A stretch of DNA of 64,000 nucleotides from contig NZ_JAKEUO010000006.1 of assembly GCF_022397915.1 (NCBI RefSeq), positions 66,192-130,191 on the forward strand, written 5' to 3'. Origin of the DNA: Vibrio sp. Isolate34. GTDB taxonomy: Bacteria; Pseudomonadota; Gammaproteobacteria; Enterobacterales; Vibrionaceae. A program made the position numbers and the translations under genes. The notes under the pieces are model-generated. The model was not told the DNA's origin, searched no databases, and was given only the letters and a program-made list of their open reading frames with translations. Every line of letters begins with the position of its first letter. Position 1 is the stretch's first letter. Of the stretch, positions 18,278 through 28,474 are shown piece by piece.

Positions 18278-19306
18278 TTAATCGTACACAAGCTGACCAT
18301 GGTCGAATCGCGTTTCAACTTCACACACCATTAAGGCCGCTCGTTGACCAATCGCAACATTACGATTTGGGAACACCACAGCTTCGTTTTCATTCTTCGC
18401 CATTAACGGTTTATCACCATCATGTCCGAAAACTTCACCGTGTTTAAACGCGGTAAAGTTCTCGACAGAATCAGAGAACATGAAATCGAAATCATCATGC
18501 AAACGAACAATGGTTCGGCTCACACGATAAGTAATGGTTCGCTTAGGTAAATGCTCTGGCTCAACTTCAGCAATCAAGTTACGCATCGCCAAGTCAAAAG
18601 CCGTTAGCTTATCAAGTTGGTTCTCACCAATTCTCGCTACTTGCCCTAACTCCATTGTCAGCGCTTGCGCTTCGAAATTCTCAGCGCTATACCAACTGAA
18701 TGTGCTGGTTGGTGCATTTGACAGCAACACTGCTTCAACGTGCGCACTGTTAATGAAATCAAACAGCTCTTTGCTGCGTACTTCGTGGCGAACTTTAGGG
18801 CTCACTGCAAACGAGTAATGCTTAGATAAACGGATTGCACAGTGCAAATCTAGATGCCAACGAGTGGCAGGTTCCGTTTCCTTGTAAAACTCAGTCACCA
18901 AGAACTTCAAGTTCTTCGCGATATCCACTTCTCGATTGCTCTCGTACTGCTTTTCATCAAACAGACGATTCATGTTCACATCAAGAAAACGAGTATGCGC
19001 GTTAGTGGCTTCCGGGTGAGCGATGATAAACAAGCATCTCGCGTTTACTACTTGGAAGCCTGTTTCAATATCCTCAATGAGCTTATCGATCAGCTCCATT
19101 GGTGAAGTTTCGTCGCCATGAACACCGGTTGAAAAAATGATGTTCTTGGTTTCAGAATTAAAATCCGCGGGAATGACTTCCAAGACACCGCGTTGATGAA
19201 GCTTAATTTGAACACCGTTACTCAGTACGGTCTGTCCTGCAAACACTTCTTGCTCAAGATCTAGGCTGTCAAAAAGAAATGATTGGCGAAAGAGGGTCTT
19301 CGTCAT
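18278..19306 (-). CDS. astE: succinylglutamate desuccinylase
   Basis: Last enzyme of the arginine succinyltransferase pathway; splits N-succinylglutamate into succinate and glutamate. A 342-residue zinc hydrolase of the M14-like AstE/AspA family, with His63 and Glu66 in GVHGDETSP, the substrate-binding VNMNRLFDE motif (about 111) and the third zinc ligand His155 in HLDLHCAI. A very good AAGGAG site precedes the ATG. The other ast genes are not nearby, which is usual for vibrios as far as I recall. Confidence 0.94.
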   Translation of the reverse strand: MTKTLFRQSFLFDSLDLEQEVFAGQTVLSNGVQIKLHQRGVLEVIPADFNSETKNIIFSTGVHGDETSPMELIDKLIEDIETGFQVVNARCLFIIAHPEATNAHTRFLDVNMNRLFDEKQYESNREVDIAKNLKFLVTEFYKETEPATRWHLDLHCAIRLSKHYSFAVSPKVRHEVRSKELFDFINSAHVEAVLLSNAPTSTFSWYSAENFEAQALTMELGQVARIGENQLDKLTAFDLAMRNLIAEVEPEHLPKRTITYRVSRTIVRLHDDFDFMFSDSVENFTAFKHGEVFGHDGDKPLMAKNENEAVVFPNRNVAIGQRAALMVCEVETRFDHGQLVYD

Positions 19307-19584
19307 GCGCTACTCCTTAATTGCACGGCCGTATGTTAATAAATTGTACATAGAAATTGTGTTGCTAGGATCGCACTTATCAACAGAAACTCCGTTATCA
19401 CTCACAAATACTACCCATATATTTTTATATTACCTGCTGACCTTACGAACCGACATCTGTTCCAAATAACTTTCTCTATTTAAAGAGACTTTTGGTTGTT
19501 TCGGCTTTTCTCAGGTTATATCAGCAAGATAAGAGCCACGTAAGCTAACACAGCTCTTACCTGCCATGAACAGATTGAGATCAA

Positions 19585-21381
19585 TTAATCTTCCTGATCG
19601 AGCAATCTTTCAAATTCATCGATTTGAACTTTGACCATGTCGATACTTTGTTGCCAGAATTCAGCCTGAGTCAGATCCATTCCCAAGTGTTTTTGAACCA
19701 CGTCTTCCGCCATCATGCTGCCCGTATCACGCAGTAGAGACACATAATCACCGTAGAACTGCTCGCCTTTCGCGTCACGCTGCGCGTAAACACCTTTGCT
19801 GAACAGATAACCGAATAAGTATGGGTAGTTGTAGAAGCTAACTTGAGAAATACTGAAGTGCAATTTGCTCGCCCAGAAATAAGGATCAGCTTCAGTCATT
19901 GCATCGCCGTACCACTCTTTCCAAGTGCTTTCCATCAGGTCACATAATTGCTGAGCCGTCAGTTCGCCTTTTTCACGCTGCTCGTAAAAGGCTTTTTCGA
20001 ATTCGAAACGCACTGGAATGTTGACCATTAAAGCCAACGAAGAAGACAGCTCTTCCCATAGCATCTCAAGTTTCTCGTTACGTGTTTGAGCTTGCGTTAA
20101 CAAGTGATCACGAACGATGTTTTCAGCAAAAATAGAAGCCGTTTCTGCAAGCGTCATTGGGTAGCGAGTCTTACACAACGGCATGTCTTTCATTACCCAG
20201 TTGTGGAACGCGTGGCCCAGCTCGTGTGCCAGTGTCATTAAGTCAGATCGGCTGCCGCTCCAAGTCATGAACACAAGCGGTGTGCGTGTCGCGGCAAACT
20301 TAGTGCAGTAAGCACCTAAACGTTTATTCGCTGCTGGTGCGGCATCAATCCAACCATTCTCAACCATCAAAGCGACAAAGTCAGCCATCTCTGGATTCAC
20401 TTCAGCGAAGGCGGTTTTGATCACTTCAATCGCTTCATCAAATGGGTAAACCTTAGATTCAGCGTCACCAAGTGGCGGCATTGCAGCTAAGTGATTCCAT
20501 GGCTTCATTTCGTCTAAGCCGTGAACTCTTGCCATCAACAGGCCCGCTTTCTGGCCTACTGCGCGATTGGCTTTCGCCACAGACATCATGGTGTCTAGTG
20601 TTTCAGGCACAATTCGGCTGCCGTGTAGGCTTGGATCTAAGAAATGCACATCTGCGATTTTCGAGCGCTTTTTGTTTTCAGTCAAACGCCAACCTGCAAG
20701 CGCATTTAGAATCGAAGCAAACGACTCTTGATGCGTTTTCATAGCACCTTGAACCCCGCGCCATGCAGGCTCTTGTTTGTCGAATTCGCTGCCGTACAAC
20801 AAGCTCGCAGCCTGCGAGAAACCAAGCGCTTCTTCTTCACCATCAAGTTTTAACGACAGTTTCAAAGAGCCGGTTAGGTTATCGTATAAACGCCCCCACG
20901 CATCACGGCCATCGACTTTCATGGCTGCTAAAAGCTGCTCTTCAGCAACACTAAGTCGGCTGCTTGATAACTTACGTGAGCTTTCAATCGCGAAACGTTG
21001 GCCTGCAACATCTGCACTCTCGTGTTCTAAAACCGCATCAATAAACTCTGGTTCAGCGTGAATCAGCGTGTCTTCATAAGGGCTGAATGCTTGAGACATT
21101 TCAGAGTTCAGCTTTGCGACACGTCCAAGCAGTGCTTTGGCTTCTGTGTGAGTCGCGTCTACCGAAGCGTGGCAGTTAGCAAAGGTGTTAATTGTACTCA
21201 GTAACGTGCCTGCCGCTTCTGAGGTCTGGATTGCGTTTTGCATTGCCAGAATGATGTGACGCTTTTCAACATGCAGGTACAAGAGTTCAATACACTGTTG
21301 AATGAGTTCGATGTCTTGTTCGATTTTTGCATCATCAAGATCGCGATAAGCAATGCTTAGATCCCAACTCGGTGTTGTCAT
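19585..21381 (-). CDS. oligoendopeptidase F family (M3) peptidase
   Basis: Zinc metallopeptidase of about 598 residues that degrades short peptides in the cytoplasm. The HExxH motif lies in LAHELGHAFHNW (about residue 385), with the third ligand glutamate in TLAETASIFAEN about 25 residues later, exactly as in the M3B (PepF) group. I start it at the ATG at 21381, which has AAAGGAA seven bases upstream; an in-frame ATG 57 bp earlier would add an atypical leader. It is transcribed alone, between astE and the cob operon. Confidence 0.92.
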   Translation of the reverse strand: MTTPSWDLSIAYRDLDDAKIEQDIELIQQCIELLYLHVEKRHIILAMQNAIQTSEAAGTLLSTINTFANCHASVDATHTEAKALLGRVAKLNSEMSQAFSPYEDTLIHAEPEFIDAVLEHESADVAGQRFAIESSRKLSSSRLSVAEEQLLAAMKVDGRDAWGRLYDNLTGSLKLSLKLDGEEEALGFSQAASLLYGSEFDKQEPAWRGVQGAMKTHQESFASILNALAGWRLTENKKRSKIADVHFLDPSLHGSRIVPETLDTMMSVAKANRAVGQKAGLLMARVHGLDEMKPWNHLAAMPPLGDAESKVYPFDEAIEVIKTAFAEVNPEMADFVALMVENGWIDAAPAANKRLGAYCTKFAATRTPLVFMTWSGSRSDLMTLAHELGHAFHNWVMKDMPLCKTRYPMTLAETASIFAENIVRDHLLTQAQTRNEKLEMLWEELSSSLALMVNIPVRFEFEKAFYEQREKGELTAQQLCDLMESTWKEWYGDAMTEADPYFWASKLHFSISQVSFYNYPYLFGYLFSKGVYAQRDAKGEQFYGDYVSLLRDTGSMMAEDVVQKHLGMDLTQAEFWQQSIDMVKVQIDEFERLLDQED

Positions 21382-21513
21382 GACTAAATTCCTTTCACGT
21401 AGGTAGTAATACCAATCTGGTATAGCGGTTATCGACACCGCTTTATACTTCTAATACTTTTTCTATTTACAGATCTAATTAGATGTTAATTCTTAAAACT
21501 GTGTTTTGAACAC

Positions 21514-22131
21514 TCAGAGAACAGGCTGCCCTATCGCTTTGACGCTAATAAAGCTCTGCGCGAACTGAGTGACTTGAATATGGGTTATCGACGCATTCTC
21601 TATCGATAGCTTCGAGTACAAGCTCGGATTTTTCCAATCAATATCAAGGTAGTGAGCCAATAACATTCGAATTACGCCACCATGAGTAACCAGCAATAGA
21701 TTGTCACTTGGATTGTTCAAAAGTTGCGACCAAGCTTGAGTTACTCTGTCGTGGAAGCTCTGTAAACTTTCTGCACCAGTCAGCTGATGATTTGCCGGGT
21801 CTTGCCAAAAGGTGTCTAGCATCGCCCACTTATCTTCAAGTTCATCAAACGCGATGCCGTCCACTTCACCAAAGTTCATTTCTTGAAATTCTGGTGCAAT
21901 CGACAAAGGTACCGACACACGCTCTGAATATAAGTTTGCGAGATCGCTACATCGTCTTAATGGCGAGGTAACCACACCATCAAAAGCCACACCGTGTTGC
22001 ACCAAGGCTTCACATATTTGATGTTGAAGCTTCGGATTGACTAACACGTCAGATACACCGTTTAGCGCCGCCTTCCCTTCCACCTTGCCGTGTCTTAGCA
22101 AATAGATATTTTTGGTTGTTCCATTGACCAT
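21514..22131 (-). CDS. cobC: alpha-ribazole phosphatase-type histidine phosphatase
   Basis: A 205-residue phosphoglycerate-mutase-like phosphatase. The phosphohistidine motif is LLRHGKVEG (His14) and the second catalytic histidine is in LVTHGGVIRM (about residue 155). Its place as last gene of a cobT-cobS-cobU-cobC cluster, 9 bp after cobU, argues that it removes the phosphate from alpha-ribazole 5'-phosphate or adenosylcobalamin 5'-phosphate in nucleotide loop assembly. The sequence alone would allow another small-molecule phosphatase. Confidence 0.85.
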   Translation of the reverse strand: MVNGTTKNIYLLRHGKVEGKAALNGVSDVLVNPKLQHQICEALVQHGVAFDGVVTSPLRRCSDLANLYSERVSVPLSIAPEFQEMNFGEVDGIAFDELEDKWAMLDTFWQDPANHQLTGAESLQSFHDRVTQAWSQLLNNPSDNLLLVTHGGVIRMLLAHYLDIDWKNPSLYSKLSIENASITHIQVTQFAQSFISVKAIGQPVL

Positions 22132-22140
22132 GTATGTGAC

Positions 22141-22734
22141 CTAGCCTTGAGCATCAAACGAATGATTTGAGGGTTTTAAATTCAACGGTAATCCTGCCGC
22201 TATCAGCGTAACTCGTTCGACAACGCGAGCGAGCGCTTGGTTCATTCGTCCTGCATTGTCGACAAACAAGCGTGACACTTTACCCAGAGGCACAACGCCT
22301 AAACCCACTTCATTAGAGACCATAATGATGTGTGCAGGGCTTTGTTCCACGCTTCTGACCAAAGCTTCAACCTCAGCTTCGACTTGCTCATTGGTCGCTT
22401 CATCACCCAGTTCAAAGATAATGTTGTTGAGCCAGAGTGTGAGGCAATCAATCAGTACAACATCGTCTTGATTAAACGACTGCAGTTTCGTAGCTAAATC
22501 GACAGGCACTTCATGCTCAATCCACTCTCCACCACGACGATCCTTATGATGGGCGATTCGTTCACGCATTTCATCGTCTAAATAGGTCGCAGTCGCTATG
22601 TAATGCAGACGCCCATTTGAACATGCTTCAATTGCATATAATGCTTGTTGTTCTGCAAAACTCGACTTGCCTGAGCGCGCGCCACCTAAAATAAGATGGC
22701 GATGACTCTGATACGTTTGATTATTGGTTGTCAT
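22141..22734 (-). CDS. cobU: adenosylcobinamide kinase / adenosylcobinamide-phosphate guanylyltransferase
   Basis: Bifunctional enzyme that phosphorylates adenosylcobinamide and attaches GMP, activating it for nucleotide loop joining. The P-loop is LGGARSGKSSFAE at about residue 17, and the conserved VLIDCLTLWLNN (about 96) and MVSNEVGLGVVP (about 138) motifs are intact. Length of 197 is slightly above the usual 180 because of a short N-terminal and C-terminal extension. Third gene of the cob operon, 24 bp downstream of cobS. Confidence 0.95.
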   Translation of the reverse strand: MTTNNQTYQSHRHLILGGARSGKSSFAEQQALYAIEACSNGRLHYIATATYLDDEMRERIAHHKDRRGGEWIEHEVPVDLATKLQSFNQDDVVLIDCLTLWLNNIIFELGDEATNEQVEAEVEALVRSVEQSPAHIIMVSNEVGLGVVPLGKVSRLFVDNAGRMNQALARVVERVTLIAAGLPLNLKPSNHSFDAQG

Positions 22735-22758
22735 GTGTTGCCTCTAATCCTGAATGCA

Positions 22759-23565
22759 TTACATAAAGCCGTTGTAGAAAGCAGCGGCGAACACAACGTA
22801 AATCAATAGTTCCATCAATTGTTGAGCCGCGCCCAAACAGTCACCAGTAAAGCCACCAATGCGTGCAATTAACCACTTTTTGAAGCCCATTCTAAACAGG
22901 TAAGCAATCACAGCTAAAACACACGTAAACGCCAATCCAAACCACAAGCTTGGTAACAGGCCAATCAACATAAGGAAGACAAGTTCACCCTTGGTTTGTT
23001 TGTTGGCTAGAGGCTTACTCTTGCTCGTGTCCAAGTCGCTGACATAAGGCGTGTCGTAAATAAGGGATGCCGCGATCGCTCGGCTAACGGTGTAGCTCGT
23101 CACGATGACCATAAACAATCCAGTCATGCTAACGAGTTCAGTAAGCAGAACCCACTTGCCAAGTAACGCCATGATCAGCGCAGACGCGCCGTATGTACCT
23201 ATTCGGCTGTCTTTCATGATGGTCAAGCGGCGTTCCAATGTCATGCCGCCACCGATGCCATCCGCCATATCGGTTAAGCCGTCTTCATGGAAAGCACCGG
23301 TCAGCATCAAGCTGAAACTCATCATCAAAAAGATGGCAATCGAGCTCGGCAACACAGTATCAAGCAACAGGAACAAACCACCACACAAGGCACCAAGCAA
23401 CAAACCGACTGTTGAGAAATAACGACCAGAACGGTTCATACGCTCTTCTGAATAAGGCGTATTCTTCGGCATGGGCAAACGGGAAAAGAAGCCCATTGCC
23501 AACGAAAACAGTTCCCATTGATAAGCAGCGCGATCTTTCCAAGATCTTTGTGGCGTATCGCTCAT
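22759..23565 (-). CDS. cobS: adenosylcobinamide-GDP ribazoletransferase (cobalamin synthase)
   Basis: Integral membrane enzyme that joins adenosylcobinamide-GDP and alpha-ribazole to give adenosylcobalamin. 268 residues with six or more membrane helices; the conserved acidic motif [17 protein letters not shown] (about residue 92) binds the metal, and [11 protein letters not shown] near the C-terminus is typical. The start codon overlaps the stop of cobT by one base, so the two genes are translationally coupled. Confidence 0.95.
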   Translation of the reverse strand: MSDTPQRSWKDRAAYQWELFSLAMGFFSRLPMPKNTPYSEERMNRSGRYFSTVGLLLGALCGGLFLLLDTVLPSSIAIFLMMSFSLMLTGAFHEDGLTDMADGIGGGMTLERRLTIMKDSRIGTYGASALIMALLGKWVLLTELVSMTGLFMVIVTSYTVSRAIAASLIYDTPYVSDLDTSKSKPLANKQTKGELVFLMLIGLLPSLWFGLAFTCVLAVIAYLFRMGFKKWLIARIGGFTGDCLGAAQQLMELLIYVVFAAAFYNGFM

Positions 23566-24593
23566 TAAACTGTGACTCCAGCGCTCTCGAAGCTCGCCAT
23601 ATTGTTATAGAACTCGGCTGCCGCTCGGATGATTGGCATAGCTAAAGCTGCGCCCGTGCCCTCACCTAATCTCAAGCCAAGGTCGAGCAACGGTTCAGCG
23701 TCTAGCAACTCTAATAAGATTTTGTGCCCTGACTCTTCAGAGCGATGCGCGAAGATCATGTAGTCACGGCAATTCGGTTCAATTAAGGTCGCGACATACG
23801 CTGCGGCTGACACAATAAAACCATCGACCAATACTGGAGTCCTGTTTTGATAAGCTCCAAGGAAAGCACCGACCATTTGCACTATTTCGTAACCACCGAC
23901 TTGAGCTAAAATCGATTTAGGATCGAGTCCTGCGCAGCGTGCAACACCTTGTTCAACCACCGCGACTTTTCGTGCAAACTGTTCATTGTTGATACCAGTG
24001 CCTAGGCCAACACATTCAACTGCAGTGCGATTTGCTAATGCACTTAAAATTGCTGATGCACTGCTGGTATTGCCGATACCCATTTCACCAAACATGATGA
24101 TATTCGTACCATTCGAAATGGTTCTGGATACAAGCTCCACGCCCAGTTCAATCCCACGTTCAACTGTTTCTATGCTCATTGCAGCTTCGTTGGCAAAGTT
24201 ATTGGTTCGTGTACCCAAACGCTGGGAGATCAGCATTGGGCTATCAGATTCGATTGGTAACAATATTCCTGTGTCGACCACGGTAATATCGATGTTGCTC
24301 ACTGCGCAAAAACAGTTAATCGCCGCGCCGCCGTTTAAGAAGTTCAATACCATCTGTTGTGTGACGGCACTCGGGGCAATACTCACGCCTTCATCAGCAA
24401 TACCATGATCACCGGCAAAAATGATGATGCTCGGTTTATTTAATTCAATATGTTCAACCGCAGCTTCTTTTCCTTGGCTTTGAATCAGAGCCAGTTGATG
24501 AGCAACCTTTTCCAGTAAACCAAGCGCGCCTAGCGGCTTAGTTTTTTGGTCAATGCGATGTTGGATGTACTGCGAGTATTTTGTATCTAACAT
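23565..24593 (-). CDS. cobT: nicotinate-nucleotide-dimethylbenzimidazole phosphoribosyltransferase
   Basis: Cytoplasmic enzyme that activates the lower base (dimethylbenzimidazole) to alpha-ribazole 5'-phosphate. 342 residues. Visible motifs are [13 protein letters not shown] (about residue 55), GGAAINCFC (about 85), [14 protein letters not shown] (about 165) and the catalytic [10 protein letters not shown] near residue 315. It leads the cobT-cobS-cobU-cobC operon. The organism appears to salvage cobinamide and not to make cobalamin de novo, since no corrin-ring genes are present here. No B12 riboswitch is apparent in the 71 bp upstream. Confidence 0.95.
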   Translation of the reverse strand: MLDTKYSQYIQHRIDQKTKPLGALGLLEKVAHQLALIQSQGKEAAVEHIELNKPSIIIFAGDHGIADEGVSIAPSAVTQQMVLNFLNGGAAINCFCAVSNIDITVVDTGILLPIESDSPMLISQRLGTRTNNFANEAAMSIETVERGIELGVELVSRTISNGTNIIMFGEMGIGNTSSASAILSALANRTAVECVGLGTGINNEQFARKVAVVEQGVARCAGLDPKSILAQVGGYEIVQMVGAFLGAYQNRTPVLVDGFIVSAAAYVATLIEPNCRDYMIFAHRSEESGHKILLELLDAEPLLDLGLRLGEGTGAALAMPIIRAAAEFYNNMASFESAGVTV

Positions 24594-24664
24594 AAAATTA
24601 TGTGGTACTTAGATTGAGGAACGGGGTTTAACGATCTTATTCGCTGAAGCTAAATAGTTAACGC

Positions 24665-25276
24665 TTACTTAGGACGAGCGACAGAGAACACATTGGACAG
24701 CGTGGCGTATTCGCCTCCACCTAGTCGAGATAAAGGATCAAGTGCTAGTGCATCAATCTTCAAGCGTTCGCTCTCTTTATCGATCACACCTTCAGAGATA
24801 TACACCTGTTCAACTTGAGCAAAGACAAGGCTTTGCGGTACTTCACCGACTTCTTTAACTTCATACAATGTGCAACCAAAAGTCACAGCGCACTCCTTCA
24901 CTCTAGGTAAAGAAAAACCTTCAAACTCAACCAACTCGATATTATTCGCGGTTACTTCAGACTCACCATGATCGAGCGTGGCTGCTGTCGCCGTCATCAC
25001 CTCGGCAGAACTGGCTGACGCGATATGAATGACCAACTTACCCGTTTCAAGGACATTACGAGTGGTGTCTTTGAGTTCGCCCGATGGCTTCTTCCCGACC
25101 GATAACATCAGTAGCGGCGGATTGCTGGAAACAGGCGTGAAATAAGAGAAAGGCGCTAGGTTGTACTCTTGGTCAGAAGATTCCGTCAATGCCCACGCTA
25201 TCGGGCGAGGAACGACGGTTTGTGTCATCAGGTGATAAATCTGAGTGGGAGCGAGAGTATCAAGCTTGAGGTTCAT
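24665..25276 (-). CDS. flavin reductase-like FMN-binding protein
   Basis: A 203-residue split-barrel flavoprotein of the DIM6/NTAB flavin reductase-like type. The flavin-binding stretch is VVPRPIAWALT...NLAPFSYFTPVSSNPP (about residues 22-57), followed by LSVGKKPSGELKDT. Such proteins reduce flavin with NAD(P)H for a partner oxygenase or act as oxidoreductases themselves; no partner oxygenase is adjacent. It lies 71 bp upstream of cobT on the same strand. A part in flavin supply for lower-ligand metabolism is conceivable but only a guess. Confidence 0.85.
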   Translation of the reverse strand: MNLKLDTLAPTQIYHLMTQTVVPRPIAWALTESSDQEYNLAPFSYFTPVSSNPPLLMLSVGKKPSGELKDTTRNVLETGKLVIHIASASSAEVMTATAATLDHGESEVTANNIELVEFEGFSLPRVKECAVTFGCTLYEVKEVGEVPQSLVFAQVEQVYISEGVIDKESERLKIDALALDPLSRLGGGEYATLSNVFSVARPK

Positions 25277-25719
25277 AGCACATCCTTGGTCTATGTGAAT
25301 TACGACTCAGTTTACGTGTTAAGCAAAGCTGTATCTATGCCTAAGTAGCAGAAACCGCAGAGAGTGTTCGTAATTTAAACAGTTCAGCTTCTTTTCTGAA
25401 CAAAACAATCACAAAACATAAAATTCATACCAACTAACCACAAATCTCAATCACTTACCTTTGTCACTTTTATCTCTGATACAAATAGCTCGCATGAATC
25501 ATAATATCTCTATTAATAAGCACTCTATAAATAAGCTCGAAATTAATAAAAGCTCACACCTTAACTCCCGGCAGTCTTTTGGCTTTCTATCTCACCACAT
25601 TTTTTAAAATCTGGTTTACTTATCAAGCAACCTTCAAAAATTATCTTTAAATTTTATTCGCTTAAAATTAAAACACTGTTTATATTAAACAAGCACTTGC
25701 AAGCAGGTTAAGGATAGCT
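25277..25719. other. intergenic region between divergent genes
   Basis: AT-rich spacer of about 440 bp. I see an isolated inverted repeat GTTCAG-N8-CTGAAC at 25382-25401 but no open reading frame with start signals, riboswitch or RNA gene. Confidence 0.4.
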
Positions 25720-26415
25720 ATGAGCATTTCTGGAGATAAAACATCGGTCGTAGTGGCTGGTGCGACTGGGCTAATTGGTCGTCATGTGATGAGCCTACTC
25801 ATCGATGAACCCGCAGTTGATCATATTTATGCCTTATCCCGAAGAGCGCTAGATTCGCAGTTTCATTCCGACAAACTCCACACGCTCATTCACAGTGATC
25901 TCCAAGTCACCAGTTGGGACGATACCCAAGCCACACCCAATCTTGGGGTGATCTGTTTAGGTACGACCAAAAAAAAGGCAGGTTCGAAAGAAGCATTGCG
26001 CAAAGTCGATGTAGAGTTGGTCAGCCACGTGGCTCAGTCGATGAAATTTCTTGGGGTTCAACGTGTTGCGGTTGTGTCCAGTTACGGCGCGTCCGTTGAT
26101 TCCTATTCGCACTACCTCAAGTGTAAAGGGCAGATGGAACAGAACTTAAAGCGAATCGGTTTTAAGCAACTGTTCATTGCACGCCCTGGGCCACTGTTGG
26201 GTGAACGAGAAGAACCAAGAGTCGATGAAAAACTGCTACAGAGCATCTTTCCTCTGCTGTCACCATTTATGTTTGGCAAGTTCAAAAACCTGCGCCCGAT
26301 TCAGTCGAAAGACGTCGCACAAGCCATGTTATTCCGATTGTTCGAAAATAATTTCCATAATATCGAAATTTACTCGTCAAGCGACATGCTTGATTTATTG
26401 GCAAAATATCGCTAA
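25720..26415 (+). CDS. NAD(P)-binding protein of the HTATIP2-like atypical SDR family
   Basis: A 231-residue Rossmann-fold protein. The dinucleotide motif is VAGATGLIGRHV at residues 13-24, with CLGTTKKKAGSKEALRKVD (about 78) and VVSSYGAS (about 116), then the lipid- or substrate-facing SHYLKCKGQMEQ with a YxxxK-like element. It belongs with HTATIP2/YwnB-type atypical short-chain dehydrogenases whose substrates are mostly unknown. It has no membrane span. The next gene, tcyP, is 185 bp downstream with its own ribosome site and probably its own promoter. Confidence 0.82.
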   Translation: MSISGDKTSVVVAGATGLIGRHVMSLLIDEPAVDHIYALSRRALDSQFHSDKLHTLIHSDLQVTSWDDTQATPNLGVICLGTTKKKAGSKEALRKVDVELVSHVAQSMKFLGVQRVAVVSSYGASVDSYSHYLKCKGQMEQNLKRIGFKQLFIARPGPLLGEREEPRVDEKLLQSIFPLLSPFMFGKFKNLRPIQSKDVAQAMLFRLFENNFHNIEIYSSSDMLDLLAKYR

Positions 26416-26600
26416 AAAGCTCATCTATTCACCACAATGTTGGATATCCACTCATTCTATTCAGTGGATATTACCTATCGTTCTATTTAATTACTTTTCC
26501 TTATTTTACGTTTTGTTACAGGTCGCTACTGTAGCTAACAGTATTTGCGCCCATATATCTAAGCGCCCTATCGATTTAAAGAAATTCATAAGGAAAACAA

Positions 26601-27974
26601 ATGTCACTTTCAGCTATCGCTGCCTTAGCGGTATTCACTGGTATCCTCTTCTTTCTCTACGGACAGCAGAAAAAAGAAAACACGTTATCGCGCTTAGTTC
26701 TATTAGGTTTAGTTTTTGGTAGTGCTTTCGGCCTAGGTCTTCAGCTTTTATTTGGTGAAGGCAACCCGGTTATTAAAGAAACGCTAGACTGGGTAAACAT
26801 TGTTGGTCGTGGTTACGTTGGCCTACTGAAAATGGTGATCATGCCATTAGTATTGGTTTCAATGATTGCTGCGGTAGTGAAGCTTGAAAAAGGCGGTTCA
26901 CTGGGCAAAATTTCTGGCATCACAATCTCTGTATTGTTAGCAACCACAGCGATTTCTGCGATTGTCGGTATTGTCGTAACTCAAGCATTTGGCTTATCTG
27001 CTGAAGGTTTGACAGAAGGTGCTCGCGAAACCGCACGTATCGCAACGCTAGAAAGCCGCATTGGTACTGTTTCTGACTTAACGATTCCACAAATGCTGGT
27101 TAGCTTCATTCCAACCAACCCATTTGCAGACCTAACGGGCGCTCGCTCTACGTCTATCATCGCGGTTGTTATCTTTGGTGTGCTAACGGGTATTGCTGCA
27201 CGTAAAGTAATGGCAGAGAAAGAAGAGCTAGAATCTCCAATTCGTACCTTTGTTGAAGCGGCTCAATCTATCGTGATGCGCTTAGTTAAGATGATCATGG
27301 CACTAACGCCATACGGCATCGCAGCGTTAATGGCGAAAGTAGTAGCAACATCAAGCGCTTCTGACATCTTAAGCCTACTAGGTTTCATCGTAGCGTCTTA
27401 CGTTGCAATTCTATTGATGTTCGTTGTTCACGGTGTGTTGGTTTCTTTTGTTGGTGTAAACCCGAAAGAGTACTTCCAAAAAATCTGGCCTGTTCTAACG
27501 TTCGCTTTCACTTCGCGTAGTTCTGCTGCAACGATTCCACTGAACGTTGAAGCTCAAATCACGAAGCTAAACGTACCACCAGCAATTGCTAACCTATCTG
27601 CATCTTTCGGTGCGACAATTGGTCAAAACGGTTGTGCGGGTATCTACCCTGCAATGCTAGCAGTCATGGTTGCACCTACGGTTGGTATCGACCCAATGGA
27701 CATCAATTTCATTCTGTCTCTGATTGCAATTATCACGGTGAGCTCTTTCGGTATCGCAGGTGTGGGTGGCGGTGCAACGTTCGCAGCACTTATCGTACTT
27801 CCAGCGATGGGCCTTCCTGTAACGATTGCAGCACTGCTTATCTCTATCGAGCCACTTATCGATATGGCTCGTACAGCGCTTAACGTATCAGGTGCAATGA
27901 CAGCTGGTACGATTACAAGTCGCCTATTAGGTAAGAAAGACAAGCAACAAGATCTGGAACAAGCGAACGCTTAA
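26601..27974 (+). CDS. tcyP: L-cystine transporter (DAACS symporter)
   Basis: Sodium-coupled symporter of the dicarboxylate/amino acid:cation family, 457 residues with about eight helices and two re-entrant loops. The N-terminus and the block RGYVGLLKMVIMPLVLVSM match E. coli TcyP (YdjN), a cystine importer, better than the glutamate or C4-dicarboxylate members. The substrate-binding motifs FTSRSSAATIP (about residue 304) and GQNGCAGIYP (about 338) are intact. The predicted role is uptake of cystine as a sulfur source. Good AAGGA site; a perfect terminator follows. Confidence 0.9.
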   Translation: MSLSAIAALAVFTGILFFLYGQQKKENTLSRLVLLGLVFGSAFGLGLQLLFGEGNPVIKETLDWVNIVGRGYVGLLKMVIMPLVLVSMIAAVVKLEKGGSLGKISGITISVLLATTAISAIVGIVVTQAFGLSAEGLTEGARETARIATLESRIGTVSDLTIPQMLVSFIPTNPFADLTGARSTSIIAVVIFGVLTGIAARKVMAEKEELESPIRTFVEAAQSIVMRLVKMIMALTPYGIAALMAKVVATSSASDILSLLGFIVASYVAILLMFVVHGVLVSFVGVNPKEYFQKIWPVLTFAFTSRSSAATIPLNVEAQITKLNVPPAIANLSASFGATIGQNGCAGIYPAMLAVMVAPTVGIDPMDINFILSLIAIITVSSFGIAGVGGGATFAALIVLPAMGLPVTIAALLISIEPLIDMARTALNVSGAMTAGTITSRLLGKKDKQQDLEQANA

Positions 27975-27999
27975 TTCTGAATCAAACTTCTCGACCAAC

Positions 28000-28032
28000 A
28001 AAAAAACCGATGCCCATGCATCGGTTTTTTAT
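28000..28032. terminator. bidirectional terminator
   Basis: Stem AAAACCGATGC/GCATCGGTTTT with four-base loop, between tcyP and the convergent GlcG-like gene. Confidence 0.9.
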
Positions 28033-28072
28033 TATCTGTCTTATGTCAGACCCACGGTGTAACCAGTAGAAC

Positions 28073-28465
28073 TTAAAGCACCAATCGAATCACTTTCTCA
28101 GCTAATGCTTCATCGTCGTCTTCACTTAAGCCACTGATACCAATAGCGCCAATCACCTGCCCTTGATGTTCAATTGGAACACCACCTTTGAAGCCAGTGA
28201 TCTTTGAATCGGTCCAGTAACTGAGGTCTTTCCCTGTTTCTCTTGCCCAAGCACCCAAGTTACCACTCGGTTGTCTGTCTCTAGCAGAGGTATAAGCTTT
28301 GTTTTGAGCCAACAAACCCGCCTGCACGCTAACGTTGTCCATTCGGGAGAACGCCAACAGTTCACCATGTGTATCACATACACTCACAGCGATGGCTTGA
28401 TTGTTGTGCCCTGCAATGTCGAGTGCACTGTACACAAGTTGCTGTACTATTTTTTGATTCAACAT
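28073..28465 (-). CDS. GlcG/HbpS family heme-binding-like protein
   Basis: A 130-residue protein of the GlcG/HbpS fold: GGVPIEHQGQVIGAIGISGLSEDDDEALA at the C-terminus is diagnostic, and KAYTSARDRQPSG precedes it. Members bind heme or small ligands, or act as accessory proteins of oxidoreductases. I place the start at 28465 because AGGGG stands seven bases ahead of that ATG; another ATG two codons earlier is too close to the site. It begins 9 bp after the aldo/keto reductase stop, so the two genes form an operon. Confidence 0.8.
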   Translation of the reverse strand: MLNQKIVQQLVYSALDIAGHNNQAIAVSVCDTHGELLAFSRMDNVSVQAGLLAQNKAYTSARDRQPSGNLGAWARETGKDLSYWTDSKITGFKGGVPIEHQGQVIGAIGISGLSEDDDEALAEKVIRLVL

Positions 28466-28474
28466 GTTCATCCC

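Noticed and set aside
25382..25401. Inverted repeat GTTCAG/CTGAAC as a terminator or operator
   Set aside because: No T tract and not close to a start codon; likely chance in AT-rich DNA.
26177..26722. A 181-residue plus-strand frame overlapping the SDR gene and tcyP
   Set aside because: It overlaps two well-supported genes in another frame and has a random-looking, Cys/Ser-rich translation.
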